Below, in pieces: positions 18,277-26,705 of a stretch of DNA of 64,000 nt; position 1 is the first letter of the stretch, and every line of letters begins with the position of its first letter. Under the pieces are notes generated by a model, which worked only from the letters and a program-made list of their open reading frames with translations, ran no database searches and was not told where the DNA came from. This DNA comes from Mesorhizobium loti (GTDB taxonomy: Bacteria > Pseudomonadota > Alphaproteobacteria > Rhizobiales > Rhizobiaceae). Location of the stretch: NCBI GenBank assembly GCA_002356515.1, contig AP017605.1:3481001-3545000 (forward strand), given 5' to 3'. A program made the translations under genes and the position numbers.

Positions 18277-18347
18277 TCAATATCTCAGAAATAGCGCTTG
18301 ATTTCAATCCACGGATGCGCGCATGATGAAAGAAAGCCGGCAAGCTA

Positions 18348-18397
18348 GGAACGCGACCAGCAAAAGTGGTCACCGGTTTTGCGTCCGATCGCGTTCC
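18348..18397. repeat. Copy B of the CGGTTTT-type intergenic palindromic repeat
   Basis: This is a 50-bp imperfect palindrome with perfect 9-bp ends, GGAACGCGA and TCGCGTTCC. The core pairs GCAAAA with TTTTGC around a GTGGTCACCGG centre. It matches the layout of copies at 14553, 26612 and 41634. It lies between the operator at 18261 and the permease start. Confidence 0.75.
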
Positions 18398-18494
18398 AAG
18401 GATAAGTGGGAACAACAGTCGGCGTCAGCACAATGGGATGCCGCATGGCGGAAAAGTCCAAGCCCGCAACCGAGATCACCCCCGGAGTCTGGCA

Positions 18495-19412
18495 ATGACG
18501 GCGGCCGCGGAAGGGTCGCCCCCGTTGCGCATGACGCGGGCAAGACGAAATGCCCTTCTGCGATCCGAGCCCGTCCAGGGCTTTGCCTTGATCAGTCCGA
18601 CCTTTCTCTACGCCCTTATCCTGCTGGTCCTGCCGATCCTGGTGGTCATCGCCCACTCCTTCTGGACGCAGCACTATCTGACCATCGACCGCACCTTCAC
18701 GTTGGAAAACTACCGCGTCGCGTTGACCGAGCCGATCTACCGCGATCTGTTGTGGCGCTCGCTCTACATTTCGCTGACGGTCAGCCTGTTCACCGTCATC
18801 CTCGCCTACCCCATCGCCTACTACATTTCCTTCCATGGCGGCCGCCACAAGAGCCTATGGCTGTTCCTCATCACCATCCCGTTCTGGACCAGTTATCTCC
18901 TGCGCGTCATGTCGTGGAAGGTCATCCTCGGCTATAATGGCGTCTTGAATTCCGGCCTGATGGGCCTCGGCATCATCGACGAGCCGTCGACGGCGCTGCT
19001 CTACAATTCGAGCGCCGTCATCATCACCCTCACCCATGCCTGGGCGGCCTTCGCCATCCTGCCGATCTTCGTCTCGCTGGAGAAGGTCGACCGCACGCTG
19101 GTCGAAGCCGCCACCGATCTCGGCGACGGTCCCTTGCGCTCATTCCTGCGCGTGACCTTGCCGCTGTCGGCGCCGGGTGTCATCTCGGCGGCACTGATCG
19201 TCATGATCCCGACCGTCGGCGATTATGTCACGCCGAAGCTGGTCGGCGGCAAGGACGGCGTCATGATCGCCAACGCCATCCAGGCGCAGTTCGGCAAGGC
19301 GGCCAACTGGCCGCTGGGGGCCGCGCTTTCCGTCACCACCATGCTGATCGTCACCTTGATGGCCGGCGCCACGGTGCTGATCATCCGCGCCTTGCAGAGG
19401 CTGGCACGATGA
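18495..19412 (+). CDS. Spermidine/putrescine-type ABC transporter permease (PotB/PotH-like)
   Basis: This 305-residue inner-membrane permease has six predicted membrane segments, beginning with FALISPTFLYALILLVLPILV. The cytoplasmic EAA loop is VEAATDLGDGPLRSFLRVTLPLSAPG, which docks on the ATPase. The family moves polyamines, and relatives take betaines, opines and other amines. ATG 18495 has GGAG seven bases upstream; earlier in-frame starts run through the repeat element and are rejected. It overlaps the second permease by four bases (ATGA) as the first gene of a tight permease-permease-ATPase operon, with its binding proteins encoded on the other strand. Confidence 0.92.
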   Translation: MTAAAEGSPPLRMTRARRNALLRSEPVQGFALISPTFLYALILLVLPILVVIAHSFWTQHYLTIDRTFTLENYRVALTEPIYRDLLWRSLYISLTVSLFTVILAYPIAYYISFHGGRHKSLWLFLITIPFWTSYLLRVMSWKVILGYNGVLNSGLMGLGIIDEPSTALLYNSSAVIITLTHAWAAFAILPIFVSLEKVDRTLVEAATDLGDGPLRSFLRVTLPLSAPGVISAALIVMIPTVGDYVTPKLVGGKDGVMIANAIQAQFGKAANWPLGAALSVTTMLIVTLMAGATVLIIRALQRLAR

Positions 19413-20230
19413 GGGCGCGGCGTTTCCTGTCGGGCGGCTGGCTGTCCGTCTATGCGTTCCTCTATATCGTCTTCCTCTATCTGCCGGTGATCTTCCTGCC
19501 GATCTTCTCGGTCAACGTCGCCCCGACACCGAAGTTTCCGCTCACCGGCTTCACACTGCAATGGTATGCGGACCTGCCGCACACACCGGCCTTGCTCGAC
19601 GCCGCCTGGAACAGCCTGAAAGTCGGCGTCTGCGCCTCGGTTCTCGCCACGGTGCTCGGTATCCTCGCCGCCCGCTCGATCACTCGCTACCGCTACCCCG
19701 GTCGCCGCACCATCAACGGCCTGATCATGGCACCGCTGGTGCTGCCCGAAGTGATCGTCGCCATCTCGATGCTGCTGGTGATGCTGCAGCTGGGTCTCAG
19801 CCTGTCGCTGTTCACCGTCGTGCTCGGCCATGTCCTGATCTGCATTCCCTATTCGATGACGGTGCTCACCTCCGGCTTCGAGGGTTTTGATCGCAGCCTG
19901 GAGGAAGCCTCCGCCGATCTCGGCGAAAGCGCCTTCGGCACCTTCCGCCGGGTGACGCTGCCGATGGTGGCGCCGGCGATCATCTCCAGCCTGCTGGTCT
20001 GCTTCACCATTTCGCTGGACGAGTTCATCATCGCCTTCTTCCTGACCGGCACCGAAGCGACGCTGCCGATCTACATCTGGGGCCAGTTGCGCTTCGCCTC
20101 GAAACTGCCAGGCGTGCTGGCGCTGGGTACTTTGCTTCTGGTTGCCTCTTTCCTGTTGATGACAATCGCCGAAATCCTGCGTCGCCGCGCGGCCAGACGC
20201 ACGCAGAACGAGGGAGGCCTCTATGCCTGA
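19409..20230 (+). CDS. Spermidine/putrescine-type ABC transporter permease (PotC/PotI-like)
   Basis: This 273-residue second permease has six membrane segments. Typical PotC landmarks are YLPVIFLPIFSVN near the start, the EAA-type loop EEASADLGESAFGTFRRVTLPMVAP, and ISLDEFIIAFFLTG in the last third. It starts inside the previous stop (ATGA) and its own end overlaps the ATPase gene start by eight bases, so all three are translationally coupled. It pairs with the upstream permease to form the channel. Substrate choice is set by the binding proteins at 22627 and 23815. Confidence 0.92.
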   Translation: MRARRFLSGGWLSVYAFLYIVFLYLPVIFLPIFSVNVAPTPKFPLTGFTLQWYADLPHTPALLDAAWNSLKVGVCASVLATVLGILAARSITRYRYPGRRTINGLIMAPLVLPEVIVAISMLLVMLQLGLSLSLFTVVLGHVLICIPYSMTVLTSGFEGFDRSLEEASADLGESAFGTFRRVTLPMVAPAIISSLLVCFTISLDEFIIAFFLTGTEATLPIYIWGQLRFASKLPGVLALGTLLLVASFLLMTIAEILRRRAARRTQNEGGLYA

Positions 20231-21356
20231 ACAGCCGCAGATCGAGCGCCCCCAATCCGATCGGGCCCAATCTGACCGAGCAATGATCGAGATCCGCAAC
20301 GTCACCCGCAGCTATGGGTCGTTCAAGGCGCTGGATGACGCCTCCCTGACCATCCGCGAGGGTGAATTCTTCTCGCTGCTCGGCCCCTCCGGCTGCGGCA
20401 AGACCACGCTGCTGCGCATGATCGCTGGCTTCGACAATCCGACCAGCGGTTCGATCGCGGTCGGCGGCCAGCCGATGGAAGGCATCCCGGCCAACCGCCG
20501 GCCGACCAACATGGTGTTCCAGAGCTATGCAATCTTCCCGCACCTCAATGTCGAGCAGAACGTCGCCTATGGGTTGAAGCGGCTGAAGCTGCAGGGCGGC
20601 GAGGAGAAGCGCCGCGTTGAGGAGGCGCTGGCGCAGGTGTCGCTGACAGGGCTAGGCAAACGGCTGGCGACAGAACTTTCCGGCGGCCAGCGCCAGCGTG
20701 TGGCGCTCGCCCGTGCGCTGGTGATGCGGCCCAAGGTGCTGCTGCTCGACGAACCGCTGTCGGCGCTCGACAAGAAGCTGCGCGAGCAGATGCAGGTCGA
20801 ACTGCGCCGCCTGCAGCAGGCGGTCGGCATCACCTTCGTGCTGGTCACCCACGACCAGTATGAGGCGCTCGCAATGTCCGACCGCATCGCCGTGATGTTC
20901 GGCGGCAGGATCGCGCAGGTCGCCTCGCCCAAGGAAATCTACCAGCGCCCGGTCAACCGTCAGGTCGCCGACTTCCTCGGCGGCATGAACTTTGTCAAGG
21001 CCGAGATCGTCGAGGAGAACGGCGCCTCATTGATTGTCGACACGCTCGGCTTCGGCCGCGTCAAGACCGACAAGCCAAAGGCCTTCGTGCGCAATGGCGG
21101 CGCCGCGACGCTCGGCATAAGGCCCGAGCGCCTGCGCGTGCTGTGGGACAATGCCACGGCAAAATTCGAGGTCGCCGGCAAGGTGGTCGAACGCCATTAT
21201 TTCGGCGAGATCACCCACCTGATCGTCGAGATACCAGGGCTGGAAAAGCCACTATCCGTGACCGAAACCAACGATTTCGGCGCCGACGACATTCCGGTCG
21301 GCACCCCGATCCGCCTCGCCTACGATCCCGAAGCGCTGGTGGCGATGGGGGACTGA
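20223..21356 (+). CDS. Spermidine/putrescine-type ABC transporter ATPase (PotA/PotG-like)
   Basis: This 377-residue ATPase has Walker A GPSGCGKTT, the Q-loop VFQSYAIFPHL, the signature LSGGQRQRVALARAL, Walker B VLLLDEPLSALD and the switch His in LVTHDQYEAL. A C-terminal TOBE domain follows (about residues 290-370, TLGIRPERLRV). The start ATG 20223 overlaps the permease. The N-terminus carries a short polar extension with a repeated QSDRA unit before MIEIRNVTRSYG. Its last 37 bases overlap the 3' end of the convergent flavin amine oxidase gene, an unusual tail-to-tail overlap of two coding sequences. Confidence 0.93.
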   Translation: MPEQPQIERPQSDRAQSDRAMIEIRNVTRSYGSFKALDDASLTIREGEFFSLLGPSGCGKTTLLRMIAGFDNPTSGSIAVGGQPMEGIPANRRPTNMVFQSYAIFPHLNVEQNVAYGLKRLKLQGGEEKRRVEEALAQVSLTGLGKRLATELSGGQRQRVALARALVMRPKVLLLDEPLSALDKKLREQMQVELRRLQQAVGITFVLVTHDQYEALAMSDRIAVMFGGRIAQVASPKEIYQRPVNRQVADFLGGMNFVKAEIVEENGASLIVDTLGFGRVKTDKPKAFVRNGGAATLGIRPERLRVLWDNATAKFEVAGKVVERHYFGEITHLIVEIPGLEKPLSVTETNDFGADDIPVGTPIRLAYDPEALVAMGD

Positions 21357-22630
21357 AGATCGGCGATGACCTTGCGCGCGGCGATGCGCCCGGCGACGAT
21401 CGCACCCTCGACATAGCCCGGGAATGACGGCGACAGTTCCGAAGCGGCGAAATGCACTGGCGGCGCACCCGCGAGAATCGTGCGCTCGGCATCCCTCGCC
21501 GTCGCATCGATGATGAGATCGCTGTAGGCGCCGCCGCTCCAGCGGTCATGGATCCAGTCACGCTGGCTGAAATCGACACTATCGGCTGCGCCTGGGCCAA
21601 GAGCAGCCACCAGCCTTGCCGTCACTTCCGCGCGCAACGTCGCATCGCTGAGCGCGCGCCATCGCAACGCCAGCGGCCCGCCGACGAAGACGACGAGCGC
21701 GGCATGCTCCGCGTCCCTGCTGGCGTCGCAAGCGAACAGCCCCGGCAGGTCGCGCCACATCACCATGCCGCTCAACCCCCGCTCGCGCCAGAATGGCCTG
21801 GGATAGCGCACCAGGATCTTGATCACCGCGCCGCTTTCCCAAACGCCAAGCGCCTGCCTCAGAGAGGGCGGCAAGGCCGGTGCGAAAGCGAGTTTCGCGG
21901 CTGTCGCCGGCGGCAGCGCGACCAGCACCTGACGCGCATCGATCACGCCATTGCCGGTGACGACACGAACGCCTTGCGGTCCATGCTCGACGCGCGTGAC
22001 CGGTTCGCCAAGCCGCACTAGGTCGCCGAGATCGCCAGCCAGGTCCTCGGCCAGCGACTGCATGGTCTCGCGCAGGGAATACTGCAGCTCCGGCACTTCG
22101 TTGGTGATACGCCGGTCATTGTCGATCAGGTACCAGAGCGGCACCTTGTCCATCGGCAGGCACCACAGGCCTTCGATCATCGAGCGGAAAGCCGTCTTGG
22201 CATCGATGGGATCATGCTGCTGTTCCAGCCAGGCCGCGACGCTCATGCCTTTTATCGACGGGTCATCCGGCTCGATGCCGTTCATGCGCTCGCGGATCGC
22301 CATCGCGCCGTAATAGGTCTGCTTGGCGTCCCTGGCCGGCATCGGCGGATGGGTGATGAAATCACCCTCGACATAGGTTTCGACGAATGTCTTGCCACGC
22401 GCCTTCGCCAACGCCATCACTTCCGGCATGTCCTCGCACAGGAACTGGCCACCACTGTCGATGCGCTCGCCAAGTCCGTTGTGGCTGGCTTCGACCCGTC
22501 CGCCGACGCGGTCGCGCGCTTCGAGCACCACGAAATCGATGCCGGCTTGCTTCAACGCAAGCGCTGCAGACAGGCCGGTAAAGCCGGCGCCGACGATGAT
22601 GACGTCGGTTCTTTCCGGTTCGCTCGTCAA
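21320..22630 (-). CDS. Flavin-dependent monoamine oxidase-like protein
   Basis: This 436-residue FAD enzyme of the amine-oxidase family has the Rossmann FAD site DVIIVGAGFTGLSAALAL, then EARDRVGGRV, the substrate region DSGGQF, and the C-terminal FAD motif GYVEGAIVAGRIAA. Enzymes of this family oxidise primary, secondary or polyamine C-N bonds to aldehyde or ketone plus ammonia and peroxide. There is no ATG near the domain start. I take TTG 22630, which overlaps the TGA of the binding-protein gene (TTGA), so translation is coupled to that gene. It shares 37 bases with the convergent ABC ATPase gene. A role in oxidising the imported amine is inferred. Confidence 0.88.
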   Translation of the reverse strand: MTSEPERTDVIIVGAGFTGLSAALALKQAGIDFVVLEARDRVGGRVEASHNGLGERIDSGGQFLCEDMPEVMALAKARGKTFVETYVEGDFITHPPMPARDAKQTYYGAMAIRERMNGIEPDDPSIKGMSVAAWLEQQHDPIDAKTAFRSMIEGLWCLPMDKVPLWYLIDNDRRITNEVPELQYSLRETMQSLAEDLAGDLGDLVRLGEPVTRVEHGPQGVRVVTGNGVIDARQVLVALPPATAAKLAFAPALPPSLRQALGVWESGAVIKILVRYPRPFWRERGLSGMVMWRDLPGLFACDASRDAEHAALVVFVGGPLALRWRALSDATLRAEVTARLVAALGPGAADSVDFSQRDWIHDRWSGGAYSDLIIDATARDAERTILAGAPPVHFAASELSPSFPGYVEGAIVAGRIAARKVIADLQSPIATSASGS

Positions 22631-23703
22631 TAGCCGGCCTTGATCTTCTCGAACTCGTCGACCATGCGCTTCTTCAGCTCCGGCGCGATCGGCTGCTGGA
22701 ACAGCGTCTTGTCGAGGAACTTGTCGATGTCGTCGAAGCCGCGTTCGGCCAGCACCTTGTGGTCGATCGCGGCCATGCCGGCACTGTTGCCATGGCCGTA
22801 GCCGAACGTCGTGACCATGTATTTCGAAATATCCGGCGCATTGACCGCGCTCAGGAAATCATAGGCCTGGTCGAGTTTGCCCGGCGCGTCCTTCATCAGC
22901 ACGTAGCCGCACACCCAGGTCGATATGCCTTCCTTGGTGTCGCGGTTCATGGCGACGGGAACACCTTGCCCGCTCATCGCGATCAGTGTCTGGCCCCAGC
23001 CCCAGGCAAGGTCGACCTCGTTGCCGGAAAACGCCTGGTCAATGTCGCTTGAGTCGGTCCAGTAGAGACGGACGTTCTTGTGCACCTGGCGCAGGAAATC
23101 GGACGCCTCCTTGAACTGCGCGTCGGTCATCTTGGTCCAGTCCTTCAGGCCGATGACCAGGCTCGCCAGCGCATAGGCATCGTCGACATTGTCGCCGATG
23201 GTGACGCGGCCCTTGAATTTCGGATCGGCCAGGATCCGCAGCGACTTCGCCTCGTCGGCCGTCACATTGTCGGTGCGGTAGAGCAGTGCCGTGTTGCCCC
23301 AGTCGAACGGCATGAACCAGGCCTTGCCGTCGGCCGTGGTGGTGAGGTTCTTCATCGCCATGATGCCGGGATTGAGATCCTTCCAGCCGGCAATCCGCGA
23401 GGTGTCGAGCGGCTGCAGCAGACCGGCGTCGCGCCATTTCGCCACGCTTTGCGAACAGGGATGCGCGATATCGGTCTTGAAGCCCGCCCGCATCTTCTCG
23501 AAGGCTTCATCCTCGTCGCCGAAGAAAGCGAAGGTCGGCTCGGCGCCGTGTTTCGCGGTGTAGGCGGGATGCAGCAGCGGATCCTCGTAACCGGACCAGT
23601 CGAACACCACGAGATCGCCGCCGCCTTCCGCCCAGGCATAGGCCGCGCCGGCGCCGATCGTGCAGGCGGCGGCAAGCGCAAGGCGGCGTAGCATTGGCGT
23701 CAT
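22627..23703 (-). CDS. Polyamine-type ABC substrate-binding protein (PotD/PotF-like), copy 1
   Basis: This 358-residue periplasmic protein has a signal peptide (MTPMLRRLALAAACTIGAGAAYAWA). The PotD-type fold contains VVFDWSGYEDPLLHPAYTAKHG near the start, HPCSQSVAKWRDAGLLQPLD, and WFMPFDWGNTALLYRTD. ATG 23703 has GGGGGAG upstream. Its stop overlaps the start of the amine oxidase gene. It is clearly a tandem paralogue of the next gene (23815-24897), with long shared blocks. The pair presumably serves the permeases at 18.5-20.2 kb, each with its own ligand or affinity (inference). Confidence 0.9.
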   Translation of the reverse strand: MTPMLRRLALAAACTIGAGAAYAWAEGGGDLVVFDWSGYEDPLLHPAYTAKHGAEPTFAFFGDEDEAFEKMRAGFKTDIAHPCSQSVAKWRDAGLLQPLDTSRIAGWKDLNPGIMAMKNLTTTADGKAWFMPFDWGNTALLYRTDNVTADEAKSLRILADPKFKGRVTIGDNVDDAYALASLVIGLKDWTKMTDAQFKEASDFLRQVHKNVRLYWTDSSDIDQAFSGNEVDLAWGWGQTLIAMSGQGVPVAMNRDTKEGISTWVCGYVLMKDAPGKLDQAYDFLSAVNAPDISKYMVTTFGYGHGNSAGMAAIDHKVLAERGFDDIDKFLDKTLFQQPIAPELKKRMVDEFEKIKAGY

Positions 23704-23814
23704 GGCGAAACTCCCCCCATCGCGAAAAGCTGCCGCGAGGTTAGGAGAAATCATCTGCTTTGGCGAGGGTCGTCCGCTGCACCGAGGCGGCAGCGGACCG
23801 ACCGTGGAGCGAGC

Positions 23815-24897
23815 TCAATACCCGGCTTTGATCTTCTCGAATTCGGCGATCATCTTCAGCTTGAGGTCGGACGGGAGCGGCGACTGGAACAGCGTCTTGT
23901 CGACGAATTTCTGAACGTCGTCATAGCCCTTCTCCTTCAGGATCGCCTGGTCGACGCCGGCCATGCCCTTGGCGTTGGCCTGGCCATAGCCCCAGTCCTT
24001 GACCAGCACCTTGGCGGTCTCCGGATCATTGACGGCGTTCAGATAATCATAGGCCTTGTCGATGTTGCCCGGCGCGTCCTTGAACAATACATAGCCGCAG
24101 ACCCAGGTCGAGATGCCTTCACTGGTATCCTTTACGGACTTGATCGGCACGCCGGCGGCGACCGACTGCACCGTCGCATCGTTCCAGGCCCAGGCGAGAT
24201 CGACCTCGCCACCGCTCAACAGCTGCACGATGTCGGTGGTGTCGGTCCAGTAGGAGCGGACGTTCTTATGCACCTGGCGCAGGAAGTCGGAGGCCTGCTT
24301 GAACTGGTCGTCCGTCATCTTGGTCCAGTCCCTCAAGCCGATGGCCAGGCTCGCCAGCGCATAGGCATCGTCGACATTGTCGCCGATCGACACTCGGCCC
24401 TTGAACTTCGGATCGGCGAATGCCTTCAGCGACTGCACATCCTTGGCATCGATCTTGGAGGAATTATAGGTGAGCTGCGTGTTGCCCCAGTCCCACGGCA
24501 TGAACCACGCCTTGCCGTCATCGGTCGTGGCGAGATTTTTCATCGCCATGATGCCGGGATTGAGATCTTTCCAGCCCGTGATCTTCGAGGTGTCGAGCGG
24601 TTGCAAGAGGCCTGCTTCGCGCCACTTCGTCACGCTCTGCGAGCAGGGATGGCCAAGATCGGCCTTGAAGCCGGAGCGCACCTTCTCGAACGCCTCGTCC
24701 TCGTCGCCGAAGAAGGCGAAGGTCGGTGAATCGCCGTTTTTCTCGACATATTTCGGGTGGAAGCTGGGGGCTTCATAGCCGGACCAGTCGAACACGATCA
24801 GGTCCTTGTCGGCAGCGACGGCGAACGCTGCCGCCGAAGCCGCAAGCGCGCCGCCCAGCGCCAATGTCAATGTCAGGCGTCGGCTAAGGTTCTTCAT
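23815..24897 (-). CDS. Polyamine-type ABC substrate-binding protein (PotD/PotF-like), copy 2
   Basis: This 360-residue secreted binding protein has a signal peptide MKNLSRRLTLTLALGGALAASAAAFAV-like (Lys/Arg head, Ala-rich core). It shares with copy 1 the blocks VFDWSGYEAPSFHPKYVEKN, FAFFGDEDEAFEKVRSGFK, DLNPGIMAMKNL and DNVDDAYALASLAIGLRDWT. Differences concentrate in likely ligand contacts (TQLTYNSSKID versus TALLYRTDNVT; AWNDATVQSVAAG versus GWGQTLIAMSGQG). That suggests divergence in specificity after duplication. It lies in a minus-strand series with the BetI-like regulator and a methyltransferase upstream. Confidence 0.9.
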   Translation of the reverse strand: MKNLSRRLTLTLALGGALAASAAAFAVAADKDLIVFDWSGYEAPSFHPKYVEKNGDSPTFAFFGDEDEAFEKVRSGFKADLGHPCSQSVTKWREAGLLQPLDTSKITGWKDLNPGIMAMKNLATTDDGKAWFMPWDWGNTQLTYNSSKIDAKDVQSLKAFADPKFKGRVSIGDNVDDAYALASLAIGLRDWTKMTDDQFKQASDFLRQVHKNVRSYWTDTTDIVQLLSGGEVDLAWAWNDATVQSVAAGVPIKSVKDTSEGISTWVCGYVLFKDAPGNIDKAYDYLNAVNDPETAKVLVKDWGYGQANAKGMAGVDQAILKEKGYDDVQKFVDKTLFQSPLPSDLKLKMIAEFEKIKAGY

Positions 24898-24946
24898 GCT
24901 GTTCCATCCTCTTTTTGGTCTTGCCGGTCTTGGCGGCCGGCTGTTG

Positions 24947-25633
24947 CTAACCGTAATGCTTCGGGAAGGCCGCGGCCAAAAAAGCGTTGGCCGCCTGCAA
25001 GGCTGTTTCGCGCGTTGTGTCCTCGGTGCCCATCATCAGCCGCAGCCACAGCCCCTCCAGCATGGCAGACAGCGCCAGCGCCATCACCTGCGGCTCATAA
25101 CCATACGCGCCGCTCTGCTTGAGCGCTGTGCAGAGATCGATGAAGACCTGCTGGTAATAATTGTCGCGCGAACTGCTCAGCGCCTGATAGGTCGGCCGCG
25201 ACTTGGCCTCGCCCCAAAAGGCCAGCCAGGCGGCGAGCTTGCGCTTGTTGCAGATCGAGCGGTCGAAATCGGCCCACACCAGTTGCTGCAGCTGCCGCGC
25301 CGGATCGTCGCCTGCCTTCTGCAGGGAGGCGCGCCAATGCGCCGAATACTCGTCATACATGTGCTGCAGCGTCGCGATCAGCAGCTTTTCCTTGCTCTCG
25401 AAATGGAAGTTGACGATGCCACGCGACAGGCCCGCGCCATCGGCGACATCGGCCATCGTCGTCTCGGCATAGCCGCGCTTGGCCAGGGAATCGATCGTCG
25501 CCTCGATCAGCTGCAGCTGACGGACCTCCTTCGAAGCCTTGCGGCCGCGCTTTTCGGCATCGCCCTTTTGCGCCGTTTCGGCGGGAATGTCCCTGGCCTC
25601 GGAAATCTTCATGGGTGTGACGGTCTCCAGCAT
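24947..25633 (-). CDS. BetI-like TetR family repressor
   Basis: This 228-residue TetR-type regulator has an N-terminal extension of about 35 polar residues. The helix-turn-helix (about 38-85) reads RQLQLIEATIDSLAKRGYAETTMADVADGAGLSRGIVNFHF. The recognition part GLSRGIVNFHFESKEKLL and the C-terminal AWLAFWGEAKSRPTYQ region are those of BetI, the choline-responsive repressor of betaine genes. A standard bet operon is not next to it; instead it sits in the middle of the amine cluster. It is the best candidate to bind the three TTGAA-N6-TTCAA sites. Start ATG 25633 lies six bases after the methyltransferase stop; ATG 25612 is possible. Confidence 0.88.
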   Translation of the reverse strand: MLETVTPMKISEARDIPAETAQKGDAEKRGRKASKEVRQLQLIEATIDSLAKRGYAETTMADVADGAGLSRGIVNFHFESKEKLLIATLQHMYDEYSAHWRASLQKAGDDPARQLQQLVWADFDRSICNKRKLAAWLAFWGEAKSRPTYQALSSSRDNYYQQVFIDLCTALKQSGAYGYEPQVMALALSAMLEGLWLRLMMGTEDTTRETALQAANAFLAAAFPKHYG

Positions 25634-25639
25634 TGCCGG

Positions 25640-26428
25640 CTATCCAACCGGCCTCCAACCGCGCAGATGAGTGGGACGGTGCTCGCCACTGTCAAGCACC
25701 TTCTGCATGGCCTCCCAGGTCTTGATATTCTTGTCGACATAGGCCGCGCCGACCGCGGCCGCGGCTCGGGCGTAGAGCGGTCCCTTGAGCCGCGCCAGTT
25801 CGCCGCGCGCTACCTCGCGGTACCAGGGATTACGGTCGCGCACGGTGATGTCGGCAAAGCCGGCGTTACGCATCGCCTGCGCATAGCGCGCCGGCGAGGC
25901 CATGGAGAAGGACAGCCCTTCCGCGGCGACATACGCCTTCATCTCCGGTGACGGTTCGCCGTCATGCGAAATCATCCAGTTGGAAGCGGCAAAGACGCCG
26001 CCCGGTTTCAGCACGCGGAAGATTTCGGCGAACAAGGCGTCCTTGTCGGGCACATGCAGCAGCGCGTCCTTGGAAAAGACGACATCGAAGGAGCGATCGG
26101 CGAAGGGCAGCGGTCCGGGAGGCGCCTGGATGAAGTCAGCACGGTCCGAGAGCCCGTGCGCACCAGCCCGTCGTCTGGCTGCCTCGATCACCGGCTGCTC
26201 GACATCGAAGCCGGTGGCGTGGGCGGCGCCATGGCGCTCGACCAGATGCAGGGTGATGCCGCCGGCCCCACAGCCGATATCGAGGACCGTCTTGCCCCTC
26301 AGCGAAAGCCCTTCGACCACCCGGTCGACCTCTTCGGGTCCGCCCGGCGACAGATAGCCCTCGCCCCACAGCGCCTCGAGGAAGCGGATGGCGGTATCGT
26401 CATACTCGGCATCTGCCGTTTCGATCAT
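25640..26428 (-). CDS. Class I SAM-dependent methyltransferase (phosphoethanolamine/amine N-methyltransferase-like)
   Basis: This 262-residue enzyme has the SAM motif [21 protein letters not shown] (residues about 47-66), an acidic motif II in [15 protein letters not shown], and post-motifs [15 protein letters not shown] and RVLKPGGVF. The C-terminal half ([15 protein letters not shown], then [15 protein letters not shown] and a final [12 protein letters not shown]) resembles phosphoethanolamine and related small-amine N-methyltransferases more than UbiE. It is the first gene of the minus-strand series and is divergent from the FAD oxidoreductase operon, with the operator at 26513 between. 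Why a methyltransferase sits in a likely degradation cluster is unclear. It might modify the substrate or accept a methyl group. Confidence 0.85.
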   Translation of the reverse strand: MIETADAEYDDTAIRFLEALWGEGYLSPGGPEEVDRVVEGLSLRGKTVLDIGCGAGGITLHLVERHGAAHATGFDVEQPVIEAARRRAGAHGLSDRADFIQAPPGPLPFADRSFDVVFSKDALLHVPDKDALFAEIFRVLKPGGVFAASNWMISHDGEPSPEMKAYVAAEGLSFSMASPARYAQAMRNAGFADITVRDRNPWYREVARGELARLKGPLYARAAAAVGAAYVDKNIKTWEAMQKVLDSGEHRPTHLRGWRPVG

Positions 26429-26512
26429 CAGCCCTCGATCCCCAATCGACGAATGCTCAGTTCGAACGCCGGCAAAGCCTAGCGCATGTCAGGGAAAACG
26501 CAACATCATTTG

Positions 26513-26528
26513 TTGAACATTCATTCAG
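26513..26528. promoter_or_regulatory. Putative BetI/TetR-type operator, copy 3
   Basis: TTGAACATTCATTCAG keeps the TTGAA-N6-TTCA(A) spacing of the other two copies, with one mismatch in the final base. It lies in the divergent region between the methyltransferase/BetI series and the FAD-oxidoreductase/GcvT operon, 85 bases before the former. Confidence 0.65.
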
Positions 26529-26611
26529 AATGGCTGGACAGAATGGCCGACACCGTGCCAAATTCCCCACATTCGGGAACAGATCACGCAAAAATGAACA
26601 GCGGGTCGCAC

Positions 26612-26662
26612 AGAGCAATTCCAGGAAAAGTGTGAGCGGTTTTCCCGGGAAATCGCACAGCG
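26612..26662. repeat. Copy C of the CGGTTTT-type intergenic palindromic repeat
   Basis: AGAGCAATTCCAGGAAAAG followed by TGTGAGCGGTTTTCCCGGGA and a GCACAGCGCTTTCTCT tail. The GGAAAA and TTTTCC arms flank GTGTGAGCGG as in copy D at 41634. It lies between the operator at 26513 and the start at 26706. Confidence 0.75.
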
Positions 26663-26705
26663 CTTTCTCTTGGGAGTTGCTTGGAAACAAAGAGACTGGG
26701 CCACA

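Noticed and set aside
16917..18326. 469-residue plus-strand frame opposite the aminotransferase
   Set aside because: It is antisense to a gene with all PLP-enzyme motifs and has no recognisable domain.
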